Shown here in pieces: positions 17,209 to 25,149 of a stretch of DNA of 64,000 nt. Position numbers and translations under genes: made by a program. Source of the DNA: Gilvimarinus xylanilyticus (GTDB lineage: Bacteria; Pseudomonadota; Gammaproteobacteria; Pseudomonadales; Cellvibrionaceae); assembly GCF_024195295.1 (NCBI RefSeq), contig NZ_JAMFTH010000004.1, positions 278,541 through 342,540 on the forward strand, given 5' to 3'. Every line of letters starts with the position of its first letter. Position 1 is the first letter of the stretch. Under the pieces are notes generated by a model. It was not told the origin of the DNA, made no database searches, and was given only the letters and a program-made list of their open reading frames with translations.

Positions 17209-19751
17209 TCTGCATTTACCTCTAAAGCCCAACTTGTGCTGTTATCGGTATGGCGGCGATATTCCAAGGCGCGGTCGTTTAATATTGCCGACCACGCATC
17301 ATTTAATTCGGTGTCCGCCTGATTGCAGGGCATTACCACATCCAGCGAGAAAGCCGCCAAAGATTGCAATAATTGCGACAATGCCGCTTGAGGGTTAGGC
17401 CCGCCATCAGCCGGTGGCGTGATCACCACCAATAGCTTTGCGGTCTCGGCGTTTAGTATTTGCGGAATGCGCTTTAGGCTATCTTGCAAGTCGTAGTAAA
17501 GCTCGCCTTGGTCATTGACCTCTATTAACGGTGCGAACTTAACCTCAACGGCGGCGCTATGCCCCTGGGCGGTTAACGTTTTCTTTAGCTGGGTGCATAC
17601 CTTTTTTTGGTGCTCAAAAGTGATTATACGTTTGGGCAAGTCAGAATCAGACGGCTCTATATACTCGGCACTGTCTTTCGCAGTACCCGATAACCGCTTT
17701 TGGGTAGCGGCACTTAAGCTATTGGCCAACAGCAGTGTGGCAGGGCCTGCGCCCAGCTGCAGCACCAAGTCATAGGGTTTGGATTTAAGCTGATTAGTTA
17801 AGGCCACAGCAAAGGCAGAGGATAAACGCTCGCCATTAAACTCCAGCGCGCGGCTGTCGCCCCCCAGCTGTTGCTGAAGCTGGATGCCGGCCTCTAACTC
17901 TTGCGCAGTGGTGGTTACGGTATCGGTCACATGGTGGCCCAAGGCATTGGCGGCTTGCTCTAGCTGTAAACGCTGCTGGCCGAATAGGTACTCCATTCGC
18001 TTTTGTAGCTCGGCAACGCTGCCCTGCTGCCCCTCTTGGCTATTTAAGCGTTCAGTAAGCTGCGCGGCTTGCTCTTGTGCTCGTGCCAAGTCTTGCTTGG
18101 TTTGAGCGTGCGCGTCTTGCTCTGCTTTCAAGTTTTGCGCGGCCTGCTCTTGCTGTTCATTTAATTTTTGCTCGGCACTGTCAGCCCTGGCTTGTTGATT
18201 ATTCGCACGTTTTTGTGCGCCCTCTAGCTTTTGTTGCAGCTCTGCCAGCGTTTGTTTTTTATCGGCCAAGTCGTTTTGGGTTTGTTTGAGCGTAGTACTG
18301 GCTTTTTCCAGGTTCTGGCTTTTTACTTGCAACTGCTCTTTATGTTCAGCCAGTTGCTTTTCAGCCTGGTCGGCACGATTTTTTTGATTCTCAAACCGCT
18401 TTTGTAAGTCTTCTGCCGCCGCCTGCTTTTCGTTAACTGTTTGCTGCAGTTGTTCGGCTTGCTTTTTCTGCTGCTCCAGCTTTTCTGAAGCTGCCTGAGC
18501 GCTTTTCTTTTGCTCGGCCAACTGCTTTTCCAGTTGCTCGGTTTGCTGCGTCTTTTGCTGCAGCGGTTGTAGTTTTTCTTGTAGAACTTTGTTTTGGCTA
18601 TTGGCTTGTTCTAGCTGCTGCTTTAGCTCGCCTATTTGTTTTTGGTGTTGCTGCAGCTGCTGCTGGCTTTTTTGTTGTTGCTGTATTAGTTGCTGATTTT
18701 GCTGTTCGGCTTGGACTGCTTGCTCCGTGGATTTTTGGAGCTGCTGCTGGGCAGCCTTTAAGTCGCTTTGGGCGTTTTGGCTGGCCTGCCCCAACTGCTG
18801 TTCGTAATCCGCTTGCAAACTAGCCAGGGCCTGCTTGTGTGCTTGCGCTGCGCTGGTTTGTTCGGCCAGCTGCTGTTGCGTGGCTTGCAAATCGTCTTGT
18901 TGCTGCTGCAGCTGTTCTTGTTTGCTGCTTAGCTGCTGTTGCAGACCAACCTCGGCCTGGGTGGCGTTTTGCAGGGCCACCTGGGTTTCGGTAAGGGTTT
19001 TATCCAGCTCTGCCAAGCGGGCGTTGGTGGCCTTGGCATTGGTTTTGTATTCCGTCAGTTGTTTTTGCACTTTTTTATGAGCGCTGCGCTCTTTTTTGTG
19101 CTTTTGTTTGGCCTCGTCTAGCTGCTCGGTTAAACGTGTTAGGGCTAGCATGCCGGTGTCTAGCTGGGCATATAGGTTTTGCGCGGTGCTGGTGGCAATG
19201 CCCTCGGTTAGCTGGTAACCCAGGGTTTTCAGCTTTTCGGCGGCATTTACCTTAGGGCACTGATATAGGCCGGGCTTAGTGGCTTGAAAATAAATATTCG
19301 CAAAGGTTTCAAAGCGGTTGCTTTGCGCCAGGGCGGTTAAGATATCTGACTCAGCGCCCGGGGCCTGCACAACCAGCAGATTGTGGTAGCCCTGAATACT
19401 TAACTGATTGAACAGTTGCGCTGGGGTTTGGCGCTGCACACTGTGGGTATTGGCCAGTCGCAGGCCGGGGTATAGATTTTTTAGCCCATCCAAAGGATAC
19501 AAACTGGCGGTGTGGGCCAGGTTATACACGTGAAGCTCGCTACCTGCACGGGCGCCGCCCACGGCCTGCTCCAAAACGGTCACCCGATTATCGCCTTCGG
19601 CTTGCTGGCGTAGTTGCTCGGCCAGCTGGGGGTTAGGCTCGACCAGAATAATGCGCTCGGCCGCGCTGCTTAGGTAAGTGGGCAGTTCACTGCCCTGGCC
19701 GGCACCAATGTGAACAATAGTGCCGGTGTTTTGCGGTACATCGATTTGCAT
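17205..19751 (-). CDS. Dual methyltransferase-like protein with ~400-residue coiled coil
   Basis: This 848-residue protein has three parts. Residues 1-195 resemble an FkbM-type methyltransferase: 'TIVHIGAGQGSELPTYL' as motif I, 'IILVEPNPQ' as the acidic loop, and 'YHNLLVVQAPGAESDIL' (FkbM usually has '.K.D.EG.E'). Residues ~200-600 are an uninterrupted Gln/Lys/Glu-rich coiled coil, about 59 nm if fully helical. Residues ~655-848 form a second Rossmann-like domain with 'DLVLQLGAGPATLLLA' and 'KLLVVITPP'. No transmembrane segment or signal peptide is seen. It lies 12 bp after the other long coiled-coil gene. An enzyme-coil-enzyme layout recalls WbdD-type chain terminators whose coil measures glycan length, but no kinase motif is present and the analogy is inference. 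Confidence 0.6.
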   Translation of the reverse strand: MQIDVPQNTGTIVHIGAGQGSELPTYLSSAAERIILVEPNPQLAEQLRQQAEGDNRVTVLEQAVGGARAGSELHVYNLAHTASLYPLDGLKNLYPGLRLANTHSVQRQTPAQLFNQLSIQGYHNLLVVQAPGAESDILTALAQSNRFETFANIYFQATKPGLYQCPKVNAAEKLKTLGYQLTEGIATSTAQNLYAQLDTGMLALTRLTEQLDEAKQKHKKERSAHKKVQKQLTEYKTNAKATNARLAELDKTLTETQVALQNATQAEVGLQQQLSSKQEQLQQQQDDLQATQQQLAEQTSAAQAHKQALASLQADYEQQLGQASQNAQSDLKAAQQQLQKSTEQAVQAEQQNQQLIQQQQKSQQQLQQHQKQIGELKQQLEQANSQNKVLQEKLQPLQQKTQQTEQLEKQLAEQKKSAQAASEKLEQQKKQAEQLQQTVNEKQAAAEDLQKRFENQKNRADQAEKQLAEHKEQLQVKSQNLEKASTTLKQTQNDLADKKQTLAELQQKLEGAQKRANNQQARADSAEQKLNEQQEQAAQNLKAEQDAHAQTKQDLARAQEQAAQLTERLNSQEGQQGSVAELQKRMEYLFGQQRLQLEQAANALGHHVTDTVTTTAQELEAGIQLQQQLGGDSRALEFNGERLSSAFAVALTNQLKSKPYDLVLQLGAGPATLLLANSLSAATQKRLSGTAKDSAEYIEPSDSDLPKRIITFEHQKKVCTQLKKTLTAQGHSAAVEVKFAPLIEVNDQGELYYDLQDSLKRIPQILNAETAKLLVVITPPADGGPNPQAALSQLLQSLAAFSLDVVMPCNQADTELNDAWSAILNDRALEYRRHTDNSTSWALEVNAE

Positions 19752-19763
19752 TGGGTTTGCCTC

Positions 19764-21584
19764 TTACTTCGCGTGGCAGGCACGGCCCTCGGCCTGACCG
19801 TACTTTAAGTAATGCACAAGGGGGTTAAAGTGGTTAGTGGCAACATCCGGGTAACGGCCCAGATACCATTGGCTGTCAAACTGGGGGCTGGGGTTGCGCC
19901 CCTCGAACCCGCCGTGCAGTACATAGTGGGCGGCGGGCTCTGCGCCGGTGAACACCACGTCGGGGTTTTGTTGCAAGTACCAGTCGCCGTCAAACAGTTC
20001 GGAGCTTTTAACTAGGTCTACGTCTTTTTTAAGCTGGCGGTGCTTGGGCGAGAACTGTTTTGCCACCATCCGCGCAGGTGCCAGCACCGAATGCATGGGC
20101 GAATGCTTGGGGGTAAGCTTTTTGCTTTGCGCCAACAGGGATTTTAAATCGCTGGTGGCGTGGTCTTTAGCTTTGCGGGCAGTGGTTAACTTAGCTTCTA
20201 GCTCATCAATTTTTTTCTGCAGTTTTTCGGCCTGCTTGGCTGCGTCTTGCTGAGCTTTTTGCAGCGCTTTGTCGTGTCTTTTAGTGGCATCCGCCAGGGC
20301 TTTGTTGTGCTGTTTTTGGGCGTCGTCCAGAGCTTTTTTATGCTGCTTAGCCGTGTCAGTTTGCTCTTTTTCTAAGGCTTTGTTTTTTAGGTAGTACTCT
20401 TCCAACTGTTCTTGTACTAAAAACAGCTGGTCTAAGATTAGTTTGTTTTCGTCTTTTGTATCGCTCAGCTGGGTTTGCAGGGGCGCCAGAGCTTGTTCGG
20501 CTTTATCCAGGTTGGACTGGGCGGTTTTTAACTGTTCGCTGAGGGCTTTCTGCTCGGTATCGCGCTCCGTCTGTAAAGTTTTGATTTGCTCTTTCACCGC
20601 CTTCAGGTCGGCCTGCAACTTGGCATTGACGCTTTGAGACTGCTTAAGCTGAGCTGACTGCGAGTCACCCGCCTTGGCTAGCTCTGCCTGTTGCGCTTTT
20701 AGCTCTTTCTGTGCGGCGTTTAAATCGGTTTGCAATTTGGTATTAGCGCTTTGCGATTGTTGCAGCTGCTGATCGTGGGCCTGTTTTGCCTCGGCCAATT
20801 GCTTGTCAGCCGTTTGGTTTTGCAGGTAGTAGGTTTCCAGCTGCTCTTGCACGGTAAACAACTGGTCTAATAGCAGTTTATTTTCGTCTTGGGCGTCCGC
20901 GAGTTGTTTTTGTAATGGCTCAAGTGCCTGATCGGTCTGCTCTGTCGCCTGAAGCTCTTCACAACGACTCTGCAATTGACTGTTTTCGGCGCGCAGTTGC
21001 TCTAGCGCATCTCCACCGCTGATTGTTTGCTCGTAAGCTTTTAAGTATAAATCCTCTACTTGTGGCGCGGCCCACTCCAACGGCAAGCTTATGGCTTGTA
21101 GCTCGGGCAGCAGCGCCAGAATATCCGGATGGGTAGCGCTGAGTAGGGCGGCGGTTACTCCGGCCAGTGGCGTGTAATCGTTGTTTGCTGGCTGAACCTG
21201 TTCAGGTGCCTGCAGCTGTAGACCGTGGCGCTCATTTAGCCAGTGGGCCAGACTTTCGGCTTGTTGCTGCGCAGCCGGGGCGCTAACGGTACTGCTGTTT
21301 AATGGGTTGGCGACATACTGCTCAATAACCTGCCGGGCCTTAGCGCACCAGTCGGCCGCCGCCTGTTGGGGGGTAGTGCCGGCATCTAACGCTTGAGCAA
21401 TGGCCAGCTGAGGAGGCAGATACACCAACAGCACCGGCTGCGATTCGCCTTCAGGCTCGCCCTGCTCCAAGGGAGTTAGGTGGCCCTGTAATTCGCCCAG
21501 TAGCTGCTGCATAGCAGACAAGCCGCCCATAGGCGCCAGTCCAGCTAATGTATTAGGGGGAGTGTTGATTGATTCTTGCGTCAT
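19764..21584 (-). CDS. Coiled-coil protein with C-terminal WYL-x-PDV repeats
   Basis: This is a 606-residue protein without signal peptide. Residues 1-190 are a Gln/Pro-rich, mostly helical region. Residues ~195-490 form a long coiled coil containing an internal duplication: QLADAQDENKLLLDQLFTVQ (227-246) recurs as QLSDTKDENKLILDQLFLVQ (372-391), each followed by 'EQLE.YYL.N'. Such ENxLLLxQL..VQEQLE blocks are, from memory, common in polysaccharide-locus proteins. The C-terminus carries two ~37-residue repeats: DWYLQQNPDVVFTG then HYVLHGGFEGRNP (534-566), and QWYLGRYPDVATNHFNPLVH then 'EGRAC' (572-603). This short repeat also occurs in glycosyltransferases. The start overlaps the regulator's stop by 4 nt. 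Function unknown; a scaffold or length-control role is inferred from position. Confidence 0.6.
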   Translation of the reverse strand: MTQESINTPPNTLAGLAPMGGLSAMQQLLGELQGHLTPLEQGEPEGESQPVLLVYLPPQLAIAQALDAGTTPQQAAADWCAKARQVIEQYVANPLNSSTVSAPAAQQQAESLAHWLNERHGLQLQAPEQVQPANNDYTPLAGVTAALLSATHPDILALLPELQAISLPLEWAAPQVEDLYLKAYEQTISGGDALEQLRAENSQLQSRCEELQATEQTDQALEPLQKQLADAQDENKLLLDQLFTVQEQLETYYLQNQTADKQLAEAKQAHDQQLQQSQSANTKLQTDLNAAQKELKAQQAELAKAGDSQSAQLKQSQSVNAKLQADLKAVKEQIKTLQTERDTEQKALSEQLKTAQSNLDKAEQALAPLQTQLSDTKDENKLILDQLFLVQEQLEEYYLKNKALEKEQTDTAKQHKKALDDAQKQHNKALADATKRHDKALQKAQQDAAKQAEKLQKKIDELEAKLTTARKAKDHATSDLKSLLAQSKKLTPKHSPMHSVLAPARMVAKQFSPKHRQLKKDVDLVKSSELFDGDWYLQQNPDVVFTGAEPAAHYVLHGGFEGRNPSPQFDSQWYLGRYPDVATNHFNPLVHYLKYGQAEGRACHAK

Positions 21585-21931
21585 GAGTTTGCTCTTAGCG
21601 CCCCCCGAGCGGAGGTGTCGCGTTGCTTTAATTCAGCTTCAAGTTCAGATATATCGCGCTCTAGCGCGGCGCGTTCAGATTTTTTAGTGCTTAGCACGCT
21701 GACCGCGATACTACGCCGGGTGCGCTGACCACAGGGGGTAATTTGATAGGCATACTGGGGCTGCCCGGCAGAGCGCTGGGCCTGGATTAATTGCTCGTCA
21801 CCCATTTGTTTCAGGCAGGCATTCACCCAGCCCAGGCTAACATCCAATTGGCCAGCCAGCTCGCGCTGCGTGATGCTGGCGTTATCTTCCAGCAGCTTTA
21901 AGATTTTGTAGCGGTATTCGTCGGTTAGCAT
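21581..21931 (-). CDS. MarR-type EPS-associated transcriptional regulator
   Basis: This 116-residue protein starts MLTDEYRYKILKLLEDNASI. A winged-helix domain fills residues 5-70 ('TQRELAGQLDVSLGWVNACL' is the HTH), followed by a helical, charged tail (residues 85-110). The 'TDEYRYKILKLLE' opening is characteristic of the small MarR-type regulators that precede exopolysaccharide loci (the EPS-associated MarR family). It is the first gene of the minus-strand locus and is coupled by a 4-nt overlap to the WYL-repeat coiled-coil gene. It probably autoregulates the operon. No operator could be identified among the repeats upstream. Confidence 0.8.
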   Translation of the reverse strand: MLTDEYRYKILKLLEDNASITQRELAGQLDVSLGWVNACLKQMGDEQLIQAQRSAGQPQYAYQITPCGQRTRRSIAVSVLSTKKSERAALERDISELEAELKQRDTSARGALRANS

Positions 21932-22063
21932 CCTGGCAACCTGGGGCGAAAACCCCGTAAAAAAGGAAAGTACAAAAGGCCTATGGCCAGCTTCCGTTCA
22001 ACCAATGAACGTGATGCTACAAAGTTTTACAAAGGAATGCAAATATGTGGAATGGTGCGCCTA

Positions 22064-22420
22064 TGTGGCGGCGTAGCCACGCTCTTTGTCTGGGTTCCCG
22101 CATTCGCGGGAATGACGGGGGCACGGAATGACGTGGGGCCGGGAATGACGGTCTTTCGGGGAATGACGTCTTGCGGCAAGCCACGCTCTTTGTCTGGGTT
22201 CCATCTACGTGATGGCTCAGCCACTCTCTCTTGCAAGATTCCCGCATTCGCGGGAATGACGTTCTTTCGTGGGAATGACGGGGGCACGGAATAACCATAG
22301 TAGCGAAAGAATGTCGTTCCCGCGGCGGCGGGAAACCAGCTAAAGAGTTATACCTTCGGCGAAGTCATTCCCGCGAATGCGGGAAACCAGAACAAGAGCT
22401 ATGCCTTCGGCATACCTTTA
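22064..22420. repeat. Mixed cluster of hairpin repeats between the regulator and ugd
   Basis: The 595-bp divergent gap 21,932-22,526 is largely filled by about seven imperfect copies of the RTTCCC...GGGAATGACG hairpin in both orientations, several with the small companion dyad (TGGCGGCGTAGCCA near 22066; GCCTTCGGC near 22403-22411). One stretch, 22268-22311, is repeated exactly in inverted orientation at 24972-25015. Another, around 22118-22160, recurs with few mismatches in direct orientation at about 24937-24980. The regulator's promoter must lie between 21932 and about 22060; I see no clear hexamers there. Confidence 0.75.
22268..22311. repeat. Left copy of a 44-bp perfect inverted repeat flanking ugd
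   Basis: The 44 bases from CGTGGGAATGACGGGGGCAC to TAGTAGCGAAAGAA are the exact reverse complement of 24972-25015. Similarity continues about 11 bases inwards with two mismatches. Between the copies lie ugd and the GIY-YIG gene. Such a pair could support inversion of the 2.66-kb segment by homologous recombination, although 44 bp is short for RecA. Confidence 0.85.
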
Positions 22421-22463
22421 GACATATTTCTGTCACATTTCACTCTTACCTTCGGTTTTTGGT

Positions 22464-22491
22464 TTGCGTAAAAATTATCAAACGGTAATAT
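22464..22491 (+). promoter_or_regulatory. Candidate sigma-70 promoter of ugd
   Basis: TTGCGT (22464-22469) and TAATAT (22486-22491) are separated by 16 bp and lie about 35 bp before the ugd start. The spacing and a near-consensus -10 support it. The stretch is AT-rich compared with the repeat cluster just upstream. Confidence 0.5.
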
Positions 22492-22526
22492 GGCGCAACA
22501 AATTGCACTAAACGAAAGGACTTATT

Positions 22527-23852
22527 GTGAAGGTTACGATTTTTGGCACTGGCTATGTAGGTTTGGTACAAGGGGCCGTGCTGGCCGAAATGGGCAATGA
22601 TGTCGTCTGCGTTGACTTAGATGAGAACAAAGTAGCGCAGCTTAATCAGGGGCATATCCCCATTTACGAGCCGGGGCTGGAAGAGTTAGTTACCAGCAAC
22701 GCCAAAGAGGGCCGGTTAGCGTTTACCACCGACAGTGCTGAGGGAGTGAGCCACGGACAGGTGATTTTTACCGCCGTGGGTACACCGCCGGACGAGGATG
22801 GCTCGGCGGATTTAAAACATGTGCTGGCGGTGGCGACCACTATTGGCCAATATATGAGCGAGCGCAAGATTATTGTGAATAAATCCACGGTGCCCGTGGG
22901 TACGGCGGATAAGGTGCACGCCACCCTGGCCGACACTCTGGCCCAGCGCGGCGAAGATATTCCGTTTGATGTCGTATCGAACCCCGAGTTTTTAAAAGAA
23001 GGCTCGGCGGTGCACGACTGCATGAGCCCCGACCGCATTATTATTGGCACCGACAGCGAATACGCCGAAGAAGTTATGCGCGAGCTGTACGCCCCTTTTG
23101 AGCGCAAGCACGGTAAGGTAATGGTGATGGACGTACGCAGCGCCGAGCTAACCAAGTATGCTGCCAACTGTATGCTAGCCACCAAAATCAGCTTTATTAA
23201 CGAAATTTCTAACCTAGCCGACCGTCTGGGCGCGGATATTGAAGCCGTTCGCCAGGGCATAGGCAGCGACCCGCGTATTGGTTACCAGTTTATTTACCCG
23301 GGAGCGGGCTACGGTGGCTCATGCTTTCCCAAAGACGTTCAAGCGCTGATTCGCACCGCCGACGATATTGGCTTTGATAGCTTGCTGCTTAAGGCGGTAG
23401 AGCAGCGCAACGCCTCACAAAAGCAAACCGTGGTGGAAAAAATATTTAAGCATTTCGGTGACGTTAGCGGCAAAACCTTTGCCCTGTGGGGTTTGGCCTT
23501 TAAACCCAACACCGACGACATTCGCGAAGCCCCGGCGCGGGTAGTTATGGAAGCGCTATGGGACGCTGGCGCTAAAATACAAGCCTACGACCCCGAGGCC
23601 ATGGAGCAAATACAACACGCCTACGGCAACTCGCAAAGCCTGCGTCTGTGCGGCACCAAAGAAAGCGCCCTGCACGGCGCCGATGCGCTAATTATTATGA
23701 CCGAGTGGCAGGCCTTTCGCGCACCGGATTTCGAGCTTATTCAAAAAGAGCTTACCGAACCGGTGGTATTTGATGGGCGAAATTTGTATGAGCCCAAGCG
23801 AATGGCGGCTAAGGGTTTTGTTTATTATTGTATTGGGAGGCCTGCGCTGTAA
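22527..23852 (+). CDS. ugd: UDP-glucose 6-dehydrogenase
   Basis: This 441-residue protein begins at a GTG with AAAGGA 7 nt upstream. The NAD-binding motif is '[18 protein letters not shown]', then '[10 protein letters not shown]'. '[14 protein letters not shown]', '[16 protein letters not shown]' and the catalytic-Cys motif [12 protein letters not shown] are all present. It oxidises UDP-glucose to UDP-glucuronate, feeding the 4-epimerase at 4.8-5.8 kb. It is the only plus-strand gene of the polysaccharide locus. The last codons and stop (CCT GCG CTG TAA) are the beginning of a 58-bp interspersed repeat, so the repeat has set the gene's C-terminus. Confidence 0.96.
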   Translation: MKVTIFGTGYVGLVQGAVLAEMGNDVVCVDLDENKVAQLNQGHIPIYEPGLEELVTSNAKEGRLAFTTDSAEGVSHGQVIFTAVGTPPDEDGSADLKHVLAVATTIGQYMSERKIIVNKSTVPVGTADKVHATLADTLAQRGEDIPFDVVSNPEFLKEGSAVHDCMSPDRIIIGTDSEYAEEVMRELYAPFERKHGKVMVMDVRSAELTKYAANCMLATKISFINEISNLADRLGADIEAVRQGIGSDPRIGYQFIYPGAGYGGSCFPKDVQALIRTADDIGFDSLLLKAVEQRNASQKQTVVEKIFKHFGDVSGKTFALWGLAFKPNTDDIREAPARVVMEALWDAGAKIQAYDPEAMEQIQHAYGNSQSLRLCGTKESALHGADALIIMTEWQAFRAPDFELIQKELTEPVVFDGRNLYEPKRMAAKGFVYYCIGRPAL

Positions 23853-24326
23853 GCGCGACTCTTTTTCTGGGTCCCCTGTCGTGGCAGGGGATGACATTCC
23901 TGCGCTGTAAGCGCGACTCTCTTTCTGGGTCCCCTGTCGTAGCAGGGGATGACGTTCCTGCGCTGTAAGCGCGACTCTCTTTCTGGGTCCCATCGGTGTA
24001 GTGGCAAGCCACGCTCTCTAGCTGGGTTTCCGCATTCGCGGGAATGACGTTACTTCGGGGCATGGCGTCTTGTGCCGATGGTGTAGCTCTTACTCTGGAT
24101 TCCATCTATGTGGTGGCATAGCCACGCTCCCTATCTGGATTCCCGCCTTCGCGGGAATGACGTTACTTCGGGGGAATGACGTTACTTCGGGGGAATGGCG
24201 TTACTTCGCGGGGATGGTGTTCTTGTGTTTTAAGGGTGGGTCTTTTGGTCAGCGGGCTTGGGCATTGGTCCTCAGTTGCTCTCCGTACTTTACCGTCATT
24301 CCCTCGGACGAGGGAATCCAGAAAAA
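23841..24326 (+). repeat. Repeat cluster downstream of ugd
   Basis: Three units of ~58 bp start at 23841, 23899 and 23957. Each has the small dyad GCGCTGTAAGCGC, then a CTCT-TTCTGG linker and, in the first two, a GTCCCCTG...CAGGGGATGAC hairpin. The third runs into a different repeat type with the dyad TGGCAAGCCACGCTC and a GCATTCGCGGGAATGACG hairpin, followed by further partial copies (TTACTTCGGGGGAATGACG) to about 24200. A single inverted copy (CCCTCGGACGAGGG core) lies at 24294-24326. No gene lies between 23853 and 24348. Confidence 0.85.
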
Positions 24327-24348
24327 CTGTGCACTTCGAGTGCGGCCT

Positions 24349-24639
24349 TTAACCCGTAATGGTTGGGTACAAGTCTTCCCAAGCTGGGTTTTGGTGCTCG
24401 ATCAAGTTTAGCTTCCACGCCCTATTCCACTTTTTTAGCCGCTTTTCTCGTTGAATAGCACTTTCCATGGTGGGTGCCGTTTCAAAATAGACCAGCATAG
24501 TCAGATTGTATTTATGGCTAAAGCCTTCAACTTGGTGGTTTTTGTGCTGCCATATACGCTGGGTTAGGTTACTGGTAACGCCGATGTAGAGCGTGCCATT
24601 GCGTTTATTGGTAAGAATATAGACGGCGGGATGCTTCAT
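24349..24639 (-). CDS. GIY-YIG nuclease-domain protein
   Basis: This 96-residue protein starts MKHPAVYILTNKRNGTLYIG. 'VYILTNKRNGTLYIGVTSNL' is the GIY-YIG motif with the catalytic Tyr pair and, a few residues on, the conserved Arg ('QRIWQHK'). Then come 'YNLTMLVYFE' and the catalytic Glu in 'MESAIQREKRLKKWNR'. This is the small stand-alone YhbQ/UPF0213-like group, whose role is poorly known. The ATG at 24639 has AAGGAG upstream, which decides the start over 24663. It lies between repeat clusters and within the 44-bp inverted-repeat pair. Small GIY-YIG genes are often found with such interspersed repeats; a link to repeat dispersal is speculation. Confidence 0.85.
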   Translation of the reverse strand: MKHPAVYILTNKRNGTLYIGVTSNLTQRIWQHKNHQVEGFSHKYNLTMLVYFETAPTMESAIQREKRLKKWNRAWKLNLIEHQNPAWEDLYPTITG

Positions 24640-24720
24640 GGACACTCCTTGTCGATTGCCCACCCTTGCTGGGTTTAAATATAAATGAATGGGCTTTATG
24701 ACAAGGTAGCAGACATAGTG

Positions 24721-25149
24721 CTGGATTCCATCGGTGTTGTGGTACAGCCACGCTCTTTTTCTGGGTTCCCGATCCGGGTCGGGAATGACGTTTTTTCGTG
24801 GGAATGACGTTACTGCTAGGGCGGGACTGTGGCGGAGCGGGGTTTCTGGATTTCAACGATGCCGTGGCTAAGCCACACTTCCTGTCCGGGTTCCACCTAT
24901 GCTGCGACAAGTCGCGTTTTTTAACTGGATTCCGTGTCGGGGCACGGAATGACGTGGGGTCGGGAATGACGTTCTTTCGCTACTATGGTTATTCCGTGCC
25001 CCCGTCATTCCCACGGAGGTGGGAATCCAGCTAGAGAGCGCGGCTTGCCGCTACATCGATGGAACCCAGAAAGACAGTTATGCCTTTGGCAAACTCATTC
25101 CCACGGAGGTGGGAACCCAGATAAAAAGTTATGCCTTTGGCATACCCTT
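24721..25149. repeat. Repeat cluster between the GIY-YIG gene and the ABC ATPase gene
   Basis: About seven hairpin copies in both orientations fill this gap. They include GTTCCCGATCCGGGTCGGGA followed by ATGACG, and two minus-strand units of ~60 bp with the dyad GCCAAAGGC and a CCCACCTCCGTGGG hairpin (25008-25040 and 25096-25149). The last unit runs into the ATPase gene and supplies its final codons and TAA. No gene frame is credible in 24,640-25,128. Confidence 0.8.
24972..25015. repeat. Right copy of the 44-bp inverted repeat flanking ugd
   Basis: It is the exact reverse complement of 22268-22311. Both copies contain a GGAATGACG-type repeat end plus unique-looking sequence (AATAACCATAGTAGCGAAAG), which argues for a specific duplication rather than chance similarity between family members. 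Confidence 0.85.

Noticed and set aside
22017..22298. Overlapping short frames rich in PSFPRMRE/VIPANAG motifs, also at 23.8-25.2 kb
   Set aside because: These are translations of the interspersed hairpin repeat in several frames, a common false gene call.
21932..22526. JUMPstart/ops element (GGCGGTAG) before the polysaccharide operon
   Set aside because: I looked for the motif upstream of the regulator and upstream of cysC and did not find it.
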